A stretch of DNA of 58,148 nucleotides, taken from contig NZ_JACARC010000053.1 in the NCBI RefSeq assembly GCF_013386825.1, forward strand, positions 1 through 58,148, written 5' to 3'. The notes beneath the pieces are model-generated. The model searched no databases. It was not told the DNA's origin and saw only the letters and a list, made by a program, of their open reading frames with translations. Positions 1 through 7,602 of the stretch are shown in pieces. Position 1 is the stretch's first letter, and every line of letters starts with the position of its first letter. A program made the position numbers and the translations under genes. The stretch comes from Pseudomonas sp. IPO3778 (GTDB lineage: Bacteria > Pseudomonadota > Gammaproteobacteria > Pseudomonadales > Pseudomonadaceae).

Positions 1-67
1 CGCGATCAGGGGTTTTGTTTTTGGCGGTCGGAAAGTATCGGCGGGCCACCTTCCAGCCCTAAGCCGT

Positions 68-958
68 TTAAACCCCTTGCTCCCTGATCAACTCAATCAG
101 AGCCCTTAACCCGGCCGGCACATGGCGCCTGCCTGGATAATAGAGGCGCAGACAGTCAAAAGACGGTGTCCATTCCTCCAGGACGCGCACCAACGTCCCC
201 TTCGCCAAATCCGCAGCTGCGTTCCATTCCGTAAGGTAGGTTAGACCCATTCCCGCCCTGGCGGCCTCAAGCATCAGCGTTGGATTATCCAGGGTCAAAG
301 CACCTTGCACCTCTACGGCAAGCGCTTCGCCCCGTCGCTCAAACTCCCAATGATAGATCGCACCGCTGGGCATCCGGCTACGGATACATTGGTGGGCCCG
401 CAGATCCATAGGGCTGACGGGAATAGAGTGACTGGCAAAATAGTCCGGGCTGCCCACTACCGCAAAACGCTGGGTCGGGCTGATATCAACTGCAATCATG
501 TCTTGAGGAACGGTATTACCCAGCCGTATCCCAGCATCAAACCCCTGCGCAACGATATCCACCAAGCGCCCCTCAGTGACGATATCCAGTTTCATCCGTG
601 GATAACGCCGCAGGTATTCCAACAGCAATGGCATTACCTGCTTTGCCGCTCCCGCCGAGGTATTCAGGCGTAAGGTACCGCTGGGTTCCGCGCTGCGGTT
701 TCCCGCCTGTTCCAAGGCCGTTCGGATGCTCAACAATGCCGGGGTAATGGTCTGGACAAACTCTGCGCCCACCTCAGATAACGACACACTGCGCGTGGTG
801 CGATTGAACAGCCTTACCCCCATCCGCGCTTCAAGCCCTGCGATAGAGTGGCTCAACGCCGACGTCGACACATTCAACTCGGTCGCTGCAGCACGAAAAC
901 TGCGATGTCGCGCCACGGCCAACACGGCTTCCAGCTCATTCAGTCCGGATGTATTCAT
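68..958 (-). CDS. LysR-family transcriptional regulator
   Basis: Predicted LysR-type DNA-binding regulator of 296 aa, a normal length for the family. The first 65 residues form the winged helix-turn-helix (AATELNVSTSALSHSI, then LFNRTTRSVSLSEVG). The effector-binding domain runs from about residue 90 and carries the usual FDAGIRLG and AGMGLTYL motifs. The gene diverges from the aldehyde dehydrogenase on the other strand, with about 100 nt shared between them, the classic arrangement for a LysR protein controlling its neighbour; that role is inferred. The effector is unknown. GC content of this gene and the dehydrogenase looks lower than in most of the window. Confidence 0.9.
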   Translation of the reverse strand: MNTSGLNELEAVLAVARHRSFRAAATELNVSTSALSHSIAGLEARMGVRLFNRTTRSVSLSEVGAEFVQTITPALLSIRTALEQAGNRSAEPSGTLRLNTSAGAAKQVMPLLLEYLRRYPRMKLDIVTEGRLVDIVAQGFDAGIRLGNTVPQDMIAVDISPTQRFAVVGSPDYFASHSIPVSPMDLRAHQCIRSRMPSGAIYHWEFERRGEALAVEVQGALTLDNPTLMLEAARAGMGLTYLTEWNAAADLAKGTLVRVLEEWTPSFDCLRLYYPGRRHVPAGLRALIELIREQGV

Positions 959-1059
959 TGTCCTGGATCGCTCATCAACTCATGCCGATTTGTGCGGCTT
1001 ATCAGCTCAATCATAGTGATTTACCGTAAGACGCACTAGCTCAGCGTCCCGGAGGACTT

Positions 1060-2475
1060 ATGCACCACATCAACCAGATTTACATCAACGGCGCCTTTGT
1101 GACGCCCCAAGGCAAAGAGCTTTTTGATCTGTTCAACCCCACTACAGGCCAGCGTATCGGCCAGGTTCAATTGGCAAATGAACAGGACGCAGTCACGGCT
1201 ATCGCTGCGGCCAAGGGCGCCTTTGCCGAGTTCTCCCGAAGCTCGAAAGATGCCCGTATCGGCTATCTCAAGCGCATGCACGCCGCCGTTGAAGGCGTCG
1301 AAGACGAACTCACCCAGGCAATCATCGAGGAATATGGCGCCCCAATTTCCCGCGCACGCTGGATGGCCAAACACGCCGCCAGCGTCCTGCAGGATGCTGC
1401 TTCAGTACTTCAGAGCTACAAATTCTCCCGGCGTATCGGTATCGCCGAGGTGGTCATGCAGCCCTTGGGCGTGGCCGGGTTGATCACTCCCTGGAACAGC
1501 AACGCGGGTTTTATTTGCGGCAAGCTCGCTGCGGCGTTGGCCGCGGGCTGTACTGCAGTGATCAAACCCAGCGAGATGAGCGCAATCCAGACCGCTATAG
1601 TGACCCGTGCGCTCCATGACGCGGGTTTACCTCCTGGCGTGTTCAATATCATCACTGGCCGTGGCGAAACCGTAGGCGCGGTGTTGAGCGCCCATCCAGA
1701 TATCGCAAAAGTCTCCTTCACCGGATCAACCGCTGTGGGCAAAACGATCTTGCGTACCGGCGCCGACACCCTGAAGCGCGTCACCCTGGAGTTGGGCGGT
1801 AAATCACCGGTGCTGATCCTCGATGATGCGGACCTCAAGACGGCCATCCCCCTGGCGCTCCAGGCCGGCTTCATGAACAGCGGCCAGGCCTGCATTGCCG
1901 GTACACGAATCCTGGTCCCTGAAAGTCGCCTGGCTGAAGTCGAAGCGCTGATGATCAAGGAGGCAGCCGACGTACACGCCGGGGACCCGCGTGACCCAGC
2001 CACCGCAGTCGGTCCCATGGTCAGTCATAAACAATGGGAGCGCGTACAGCGCTACATTCAGATAGGGATCGAAGAGGGCGCTCATCTATTAGCGGGCGGC
2101 CCCGGTTTGCCTGAGGGCATCAACGCGGGCTGGTTCGTAAGGCCGACCGTATTCAGCCGTGTGACCAACCAAATGACGATTGCCCGCGAGGAGATTTTCG
2201 GCCCGGTACTCTCGATCATTACCTACACAACCGAGGAAGAGGCACTGGCTATCGCCAACGACACACCCTACGGCCTCCAGGCGTACATCCTGTCATCGAA
2301 TCCCGAACGCGCTCACCGGTTAGCCAGCCACATCGACGCAGGCCGCGTTCTGATCAATACCTTGGCCCATGAGCCGCTTGCACCGTTTGGCGGTTTCAAG
2401 CAATCGGGTATTGGCCGTGAGTACGGCACATTCGGCCTTGAAGCCTTTCTGGAGCCCAAGTCGATCCTAAGCTGA
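1060..2475 (+). CDS. NAD(P)-dependent aldehyde dehydrogenase
   Basis: Aldehyde dehydrogenase superfamily enzyme (471 aa) that would oxidise an aldehyde to its acid with NAD(P)+. Visible motifs are the cofactor-binding PWNSN and FTGSTAVG segments, the general-base glutamate in LELGGKSP, the catalytic cysteine in NSGQACIAG and the C-terminal EEIFGPVL and PFGGFKQSGIGRE blocks. It is full length, and a GGAGG ribosome-binding site lies 6-9 nt before the ATG. The substrate cannot be read from sequence. The divergent LysR gene is the likely regulator. No transporter or second pathway gene is next to it, so it may be a stand-alone detoxification or catabolic step. Confidence 0.92.
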   Translation: MHHINQIYINGAFVTPQGKELFDLFNPTTGQRIGQVQLANEQDAVTAIAAAKGAFAEFSRSSKDARIGYLKRMHAAVEGVEDELTQAIIEEYGAPISRARWMAKHAASVLQDAASVLQSYKFSRRIGIAEVVMQPLGVAGLITPWNSNAGFICGKLAAALAAGCTAVIKPSEMSAIQTAIVTRALHDAGLPPGVFNIITGRGETVGAVLSAHPDIAKVSFTGSTAVGKTILRTGADTLKRVTLELGGKSPVLILDDADLKTAIPLALQAGFMNSGQACIAGTRILVPESRLAEVEALMIKEAADVHAGDPRDPATAVGPMVSHKQWERVQRYIQIGIEEGAHLLAGGPGLPEGINAGWFVRPTVFSRVTNQMTIAREEIFGPVLSIITYTTEEEALAIANDTPYGLQAYILSSNPERAHRLASHIDAGRVLINTLAHEPLAPFGGFKQSGIGREYGTFGLEAFLEPKSILS

Positions 2476-2484
2476 TTTCTCAGC
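2471..2484 (+). terminator. weak hairpin after aldehyde dehydrogenase
   Basis: GCTGA-TTTC-TCAGC stem-loop starting inside the stop-codon region and followed by ATAAAA. The stem is only 5 bp and there is no U-run on this strand, so it is a weak terminator candidate at best. Confidence 0.25.
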
Positions 2485-2671
2485 ATAAAAACGCATGAAT
2501 AAGGTCAGCGGCCCAAACCAAAGTGCATGAAGACGCCCTATAAGCACACCGTTCAGGGAAATCGATGCAAAGTGTTTCTGCATTTTTGGTATGGTGCAGC
2601 ACATTTTCACAGGGACTGGTTTCTCCTCCGCAGGAAGCGGCGTCGACCTTATTCAACGAGATGCTGTAGAA

Positions 2672-4564
2672 ATGCCTGAACCGATACCGATCAAGGATCA
2701 CGAAAAAGAAAACCGCCTGGTTAACAAGCGGCTGCTGGCCTGTGCACTGCTGGTCATTGGCATCACATGCGCCCTGGTAGGCCGGATGTACTTCCTGCAG
2801 GTGGTGCAGTATGACTATCACTCCACGATTTCCGAAAACAATCGCGTCCACGTCTTACCCATTACACCGACGCGTGGCCTGATCTATGACCGCAACGGCG
2901 TAGTACTTGCCGACAACCGTCCCAGCTACAACCTGATCATCACCCGTGAGCGCACCACCGACCTCAAGGGTGAGTTGGACGCGATTGTCAGCCTCCTGCA
3001 TCTGCCCGCCGAAGACCGCGGCGTGTTTGATAAAGCGCTCAAGCAGGCGCGTCATCCCTTTGTGCCCGTTACGCTGTTTTATGAGCTGACCGAAGAACAG
3101 ATCGCCTTGCTGGCCGTCAACGAATTCCGCCTGCCAGGCGTGGATGTTGAGCCGCAATTCGTCCGTCATTACCCCTTCGGTGCACACTTTGCCCACTCCA
3201 TTGGTTACGTCGGCCGGATCAACGAAAAAGAATCCAAGGCCCTCGACTCGGTGGAATACCGGGGCACGCAGTCCATCGGTAAAACCGGTATCGAGCGTTT
3301 CTATGAGTCGGAGTTGCATGGTCACGTCGGCTATGAAGAAGTCGAAACCAATGCCCAGGGCCGCGTACTGCGGGTGCTGAAGCACACCGACCCGATCCCT
3401 GGGAAAAATATCGTGCTGAGCCTGGACGTTAAACTCCAGGAGGCCGCGGAAGACGCCCTTGGTGATCGGCGCGGCTCGGTGGTGGCCCTGGACCCGGCCA
3501 CCGGCGAAGTGCTGGCGATGGTCAGCAAGCCGAGCTTCGACCCGAACCTGTTCGTCACCGGCATCAGCTTCAAGGAATACGCCGCGCTTCACGACTCCCT
3601 CGACCGGCCACTGTTCAACCGCGTGCTGCGCGGGCTCTACGCACCGGGCTCGACGATCAAGCCGGAAGTGGCCATCGCCGGTCTCGACAGCGGCGTGGTC
3701 ACCGCCCAAACCCGTGTGTTCGACCCCGGTTACTACCAACTCCCCGACTTTGACCACAAATACCGCAACTGGAACCACAGCGGCGACGGTTGGGTGGACA
3801 TGGACGCGGCGATCATGCGCTCCAACGACACCTACTTCTATGACCTGGCCCACAAGCTGGGCATCGACCGCCTCCACGATTACCTGGCCGAGTTCGGCCT
3901 TGGCCAGAAAGTCTCCCTGGACATGTTCGAAGAGTCGGCCGGCTTGATGCCCTCCCAGGCCTGGAAGCGTGCCACCCGGCGCCAACCGTGGTTCCCGGGT
4001 GAAACCGTGATCCTCGGCATCGGCCAGGGCTATATGCAGGTCACCCCGTTGCAGCTGGCCCAGGCCACTGCGCTGATCGCCAACAAAGGCGTGTGGAACC
4101 GCCCGCACCTGGCCAAGACCATCAATGGCGTGCCACCGGTGGATGAAAACCCGATGCCCAATGTGGTCCTCAAGGACCCGCGTGATTGGGAGCAGGTCAA
4201 CCACGGCATGCAACTGGTGATGCACGACCCGCGCGGTATCGCCCGGGCGGCAGCCGTCGGCGCGCAATACCGGATTGCCGGCAAGAGTGGTACCGCCCAG
4301 GTTGTGGCGATCAAGCAGGGCGAGCGCTACAACCGCCTCAAGACCCTGGAGCGCAACCGTGACAACGCCTTGTTCGTCGGTTTTGCCCCGGCGGAGCACC
4401 CGCGGATCGTGATTTCAGTCATGATCGAAAACGGCGAGGCCGGTGGCCGCGTGGCAGGTCCGGTGGTGCGCCAGATCATGGACGCCTGGCTGCTCGATCA
4501 GGAAGGCCACTTGAAGCCGCAATACGCGACCCCCAGCAAGGCTCCGGGTGATCCCCACGTTTAA
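2672..4564 (+). CDS. mrdA: Penicillin-binding protein 2 (peptidoglycan transpeptidase), stand-alone copy
   Basis: PBP2-class monofunctional D,D-transpeptidase (630 aa) that cross-links peptidoglycan during cell elongation. The N-terminal MPEPIPIKDHEKE matches Pseudomonas PBP2 proteins as I recall them, so this start is preferred over the longer open frame. One membrane anchor lies near residues 20-42, followed by the dimerisation domain with TRGLIYDRNG. The transpeptidase domain has the nucleophile in S327-T-I-K330, the S384-N-D motif and K538-S-G-T. The usual partners rodA, mltB and rlpA are absent on either side. Pseudomonads commonly carry two PBP2-like genes, so this may be the second copy; that is inference. 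A strong hairpin terminator follows. Confidence 0.9.
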   Translation: MPEPIPIKDHEKENRLVNKRLLACALLVIGITCALVGRMYFLQVVQYDYHSTISENNRVHVLPITPTRGLIYDRNGVVLADNRPSYNLIITRERTTDLKGELDAIVSLLHLPAEDRGVFDKALKQARHPFVPVTLFYELTEEQIALLAVNEFRLPGVDVEPQFVRHYPFGAHFAHSIGYVGRINEKESKALDSVEYRGTQSIGKTGIERFYESELHGHVGYEEVETNAQGRVLRVLKHTDPIPGKNIVLSLDVKLQEAAEDALGDRRGSVVALDPATGEVLAMVSKPSFDPNLFVTGISFKEYAALHDSLDRPLFNRVLRGLYAPGSTIKPEVAIAGLDSGVVTAQTRVFDPGYYQLPDFDHKYRNWNHSGDGWVDMDAAIMRSNDTYFYDLAHKLGIDRLHDYLAEFGLGQKVSLDMFEESAGLMPSQAWKRATRRQPWFPGETVILGIGQGYMQVTPLQLAQATALIANKGVWNRPHLAKTINGVPPVDENPMPNVVLKDPRDWEQVNHGMQLVMHDPRGIARAAAVGAQYRIAGKSGTAQVVAIKQGERYNRLKTLERNRDNALFVGFAPAEHPRIVISVMIENGEAGGRVAGPVVRQIMDAWLLDQEGHLKPQYATPSKAPGDPHV

Positions 4565-4572
4565 GGCTACGC

Positions 4573-4605
4573 GGGCATGACGTGAGTCATGCCCTATCCC
4601 TTCTT
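4573..4605 (+). terminator. Rho-independent terminator after PBP2 gene
   Basis: Perfect 9-bp inverted repeat GGGCATGAC/GTCATGCCC with a GTGA tetraloop, followed by a pyrimidine-rich tail TATCCCTTCTT. It sits 8 nt after the PBP2 stop codon. Confidence 0.7.
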
Positions 4606-4656
4606 AAAGGTTGCGCATTGGTCGATGTCGCCTACTGTCAATACAGGAGGTGTCTC

Positions 4657-5124
4657 ATGCACGAATCAAATGAAATCAAACGTAAAGTCCTGCTCAACGC
4701 TCCACGTCAACGCGTCTGGGAAGCACTGACCGACGCCGAGCAATTCGGCAGCTGGTTTGGCATCGCCCTCAAGGGCAAGCAGTTTGCCCCGGGCCGGGCC
4801 ATTGAAGCCCAGATCACTTACCCGGGTTACGAGCATGTGGTGTGGAAGGCGAAAATCGAGCGCCTTGAACCACAAACGCAGTTCTCGTTCAGCTGGCATC
4901 CCTACGCCGTAGACAAGGAGGTGGACTACGAGGCGGAAACCCCGACCCTGGTGGAATTCACCCTTGAGGATCACGCCGAAGGCATCTTGTTGCGGGTGGT
5001 GGAGTCCGGGTTTGACGCGATCCCGCAGGCTCGCCGCCAGAAGGCCTACAAGAAGAACTCCCGAGGCTGGGATGATCAGATGAACAACATCGAAGACTAT
5101 TTGGCGAAATCCCATCAGCCTTGA
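4657..5124 (+). CDS. SRPBCC-family (AHSA1/START-like) protein
   Basis: 155-aa protein of the AHSA1/SRPBCC ligand-binding fold. It starts with IKRKVLLNAPRQRVWEALTDAEQFGSWFG, split here as the typical 'alpha-helical entrance' motif VWEALTDAEQFGSWF, and ends with a long C-terminal helix. The start was set by an AGGAGG ribosome-binding site 7 nt upstream. These proteins bind small hydrophobic ligands or act as co-chaperones, and many are encoded beside an ArsR repressor; none is present here. The ligand and role are unknown. The last codons form one arm of a hairpin shared with the convergent neighbour. Confidence 0.85.
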   Translation: MHESNEIKRKVLLNAPRQRVWEALTDAEQFGSWFGIALKGKQFAPGRAIEAQITYPGYEHVVWKAKIERLEPQTQFSFSWHPYAVDKEVDYEAETPTLVEFTLEDHAEGILLRVVESGFDAIPQARRQKAYKKNSRGWDDQMNNIEDYLAKSHQP

Positions 5125-5133
5125 GCTGATGGG
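5111..5133. terminator. Bidirectional hairpin between convergent genes
   Basis: CCCATCAG-CCTTGAG-CTGATGGG, a perfect 8-bp stem with a 7-nt loop. It contains the SRPBCC stop codon and lies between two convergent genes. No clear U-run is present on either side. Confidence 0.5.
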
Positions 5134-5145
5134 ACGCCACAGTCA

Positions 5146-5733
5146 TCAGCCCTCGTGGGCGGTGCTGATTTCCAGGGTGTCGGTGTAGGTCACCAACACG
5201 CTTTGGCCGACCTTGAGGTCTTTGAGGCCGGCGCGGATTTCCGGTTTCTCCACGGTCAGCACTTTACTCAGGCCCGCTGGATTTTCCAGGGTTACCTGGT
5301 TTTTCTTCAGGTCGATGTGGGTGATCTTCAACTGCACCTGTACCTGGCGGAAAGCCGCGCCGCCGGGGTTCGGGTTATCCGCGGTGGCGCGCAGCACGCC
5401 GCCTTTCTCGGTGGCGTCCGGTGCGCTTTTGTCGATGTCGGTGTCCAGCACGGCGGCGACCGAGTGGGTCACCAGCACTTTGACCTGATCGCCTACCTTG
5501 AGATTGCCCAGGTCCTTGGCCTGATCGCTGAGCTGCACATGCACCTCGCGGCCTTCGGCGCCCTGGAGCACCACCTGATGGCTGGCGGCATCTACTTTAA
5601 GCACCTTGGTGGTCACCTCATCGGCTTCCAGGGACTTGGACAGTGGGATATCGGCGGCATGTGCCGTCAAGGCGCCGGCGGACAGCAGGGTTGCCAGGGC
5701 AATTGCCTGGCGAAGAGGGCGAAATACGTTCAT
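5146..5733 (-). CDS. Periplasmic protein with two tandem beta-rich repeats, function unknown
   Basis: 195-aa exported protein that I do not recognise. A signal peptide covers residues 1-26 (hydrophobic ALATLLSAGAL, cleavage after AHA). The mature part contains two similar units, about residues 42-96 and 134-189. Each reads roughly 'K-x-h-x-x-h-D...N/HQVxLx', then a charged strand, then DLxxLKVGxxVxVxxT, which suggests a duplicated small beta-barrel like a KOW or OB fold. The ATG was chosen because GGAAG lies 8 nt upstream; an in-frame ATG 15 nt earlier lacks this. It is probably monocistronic. A role in the envelope is inferred only from the signal peptide. Confidence 0.8.
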   Translation of the reverse strand: MNVFRPLRQAIALATLLSAGALTAHAADIPLSKSLEADEVTTKVLKVDAASHQVVLQGAEGREVHVQLSDQAKDLGNLKVGDQVKVLVTHSVAAVLDTDIDKSAPDATEKGGVLRATADNPNPGGAAFRQVQVQLKITHIDLKKNQVTLENPAGLSKVLTVEKPEIRAGLKDLKVGQSVLVTYTDTLEISTAHEG

Positions 5734-5768
5734 TGAATGGACTTCCATGTAAGAGGAGTCCTGAGTCT

Positions 5769-5801
5769 AGTGGCGAGTTTGGGATTCGCAAATTCGCCAC
5801 T
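5769..5801. terminator. Hairpin at the 3' end of the catabolic operon
   Basis: Two 13-nt arms (AGTGGCGAGTTTG and CAAATTCGCCACT, one mismatch) around a 7-nt loop. It is 11 nt beyond the stop codon of the cyclase-family gene, reading leftward. No U-run follows. Confidence 0.5.
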
Positions 5802-5812
5802 GGAGTGAACGG

Positions 5813-6784
5813 CTACTTGATCACCACCGGATTTACCGGCGCGCCACTGCCCCCGACAATCTTCAGCGGGGCGGCGGTGTAGAGGAATTTCCACTGGCCG
5901 TCGTCCGCGCAATCGGCGGCCAGTTCCTCCAGCAATACGATTTCGGTGAAGGCGATCCCCAGGTTGCGCATCAGCGCGCAATGCAGCGGAATCTGCACCC
6001 CGGACACCGGGTCGGTGATCACTTCGTTGGCGATGGTGTCGGTCACCAGGTTGGGGATTTCCATCGCGTGGAACCACTCCACCAGCTCCCGGCTATAGGT
6101 CAGCCCCGGCTCCATCAGGTCCTTGAAGAACTCGGTCTTGCCCAGTTCATAAAACGCCCCCATGGAACCGGTGCGGATAATCAGGATGTCGCGCTTTTCA
6201 ATGGTCACGCCCTGGGCTTTGGCGGCGTCGAGCAGGTCCAGGTGGTTGAAGGTTTCGCCACGGCCCAGGCACTTCTTGCCGCGATAACGGGCCATGTCGA
6301 TCAGCACGGCGCGACCCACCACACCCCGCTCGGCGATGGCCAATACACTGGCCTTGGCCATGCCGCCGACCGTGGTGTTGGCGTCGTAGCCGTTCCACAG
6401 TTGATTGTCGTACCAGGCGTGCCCGAGGGCGTCGTACTGGGTCGAGCCTTGCAGTTGCATGAAGATCACGTCGTCGGAGTACGCCGCGCCACCGGTCATG
6501 TGGGGCTGTTTGCCGAAGTGGTAGTGGCTGTGGTCCAGGGTGTTGAAGCGCATCGACGGGTTGCGTGCCGGCCACATCGGGTCGCCGTCGGGGTGGCCGA
6601 TCTGCACTTGCAGGGTAAAGGTCTTGCCCTGGCGCACCGAGGCGACTCCGCGCAGTACTTCGGCTTCAGTCAGGTAATTGAGGGCGCCGACTTCGTCGTC
6701 CGGTCCCCATTTACCCCAGTTCTTTGGCAGGCCTTCAAGCAATTGTTTAGTGTTCGGTTCGTTCTTGTTATGAAGATCACACAT
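5813..6784 (-). CDS. Cyclase-family (kynurenine-formamidase-like) metal-dependent hydrolase
   Basis: 323-aa member of the bacterial 'cyclase' family, metal enzymes that include arylformamidase KynB and hydrolyse amides, esters or lactones. The family metal motif HxGTHxDxPxH appears in a variant form, Q112-G-S-T-Q-Y-D118-A-L-G-H122, in which the first two histidines are glutamines. A later HxxTG-like segment reads IRTGSMG. It is the last gene of a four-gene leftward operon; its ATG lies 27 nt after the SDR stop codon and is preceded by GGAA. The neighbours suggest a step in catabolism of an oxygenated small molecule. The substrate is not deducible, and the altered motif makes activity uncertain. 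Confidence 0.82.
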   Translation of the reverse strand: MCDLHNKNEPNTKQLLEGLPKNWGKWGPDDEVGALNYLTEAEVLRGVASVRQGKTFTLQVQIGHPDGDPMWPARNPSMRFNTLDHSHYHFGKQPHMTGGAAYSDDVIFMQLQGSTQYDALGHAWYDNQLWNGYDANTTVGGMAKASVLAIAERGVVGRAVLIDMARYRGKKCLGRGETFNHLDLLDAAKAQGVTIEKRDILIIRTGSMGAFYELGKTEFFKDLMEPGLTYSRELVEWFHAMEIPNLVTDTIANEVITDPVSGVQIPLHCALMRNLGIAFTEIVLLEELAADCADDGQWKFLYTAAPLKIVGGSGAPVNPVVIK

Positions 6785-6811
6785 AGCAATTCCGGTCCCT
6801 GTGAGAGTGAG

Positions 6812-7570
6812 TTACACGCAGCGCCCGCCATCGACTTCAAGGCAGGTGCCGGTAATGAACGCCGCTTCGTCCGACGCCAGGTACAGGCAGGCGTTGGCCA
6901 CGTCTTGCGGGGTGGAAAAGCGCCCCAGGGGAATGGTTGCCATGAACTTCTGGCGGTTTTCCGGGGTGTCGGGCACGCCCATGAATTCGCTGAGCAATGC
7001 CGTGGCCCCCACCACCGGGTTCACGCAGTTGACGCGGATATTGTCCGGCCCCAACTCTGCCGCCATGGTCTTGCTCATGACCACCACTGCGCCCTTGCTG
7101 CCGTTATACCAGACCAGTCCCGGACGCGGACGGATCGCCGCCGTCGAGGCAATGTTGACGAACACACCGGCGCCCTGACCGCGAAAGTGCGGCACAAAAT
7201 GCTTGGCGCTCAAGAAGATGCTTTTGACGTTGACCGCAAACACCCGATCGAACTCGGCCTCGTCGACCTCCAGCATCGGCCGGTTGCGGTGGGTGGTGCC
7301 GGCGTTGTTGATCACGATATCCAGGCCGCCAAACTGTTCCAGGGTGCCGCGCAGCAGGGCGCCCATGCTTTCATCGTTGGCCACGTTGACCTCGATAAAA
7401 TGCGCATGGCCGCCACTTTCGGCGATTTCATTGACCACCCGCTGGCCGCCGACCGCGTTCATATCGGCGACGATGACTTTGGCGCCCTGGCGGGCAAAGG
7501 TCTTGGCGATGCCTTCACCAAAACCCGAACCGGCGCCGGTGACGATCGCAATTTTATTGGCTAAACGCAT
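6812..7570 (-). CDS. SDR-family NAD(P)-dependent oxidoreductase
   Basis: Classical short-chain dehydrogenase/reductase of 252 aa. It has the nucleotide-binding TGAGSGFG (11-18), NNAG (88-91), the catalytic Ser142, Tyr155 and Lys159 (YNGSK), and a C-terminal GTCLEVDGG. The start follows a GGAG box 8 nt upstream, which excludes a longer frame that begins 36 nt earlier. It would interconvert an alcohol and a ketone, probably a hydroxy acid or sugar derivative, given that a tartrate-type dehydrogenase and an aldehyde dehydrogenase lie in the same operon. The last step of the operon is the cyclase-family hydrolase. Exact substrate unknown. Confidence 0.9.
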   Translation of the reverse strand: MRLANKIAIVTGAGSGFGEGIAKTFARQGAKVIVADMNAVGGQRVVNEIAESGGHAHFIEVNVANDESMGALLRGTLEQFGGLDIVINNAGTTHRNRPMLEVDEAEFDRVFAVNVKSIFLSAKHFVPHFRGQGAGVFVNIASTAAIRPRPGLVWYNGSKGAVVVMSKTMAAELGPDNIRVNCVNPVVGATALLSEFMGVPDTPENRQKFMATIPLGRFSTPQDVANACLYLASDEAAFITGTCLEVDGGRCV

Positions 7571-7602
7571 GGTGTGTTCTCCGTTCTTGTTGTTGTGAGG
7601 AA

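Noticed and set aside
1..67. Gene fragment at the left edge
   Set aside because: Only 67 nt without a supportable reading frame.
2855..4399. 514-codon open frame antisense to the PBP2 gene
   Set aside because: PBP2 shows all catalytic motifs in its own frame; this one shows none.
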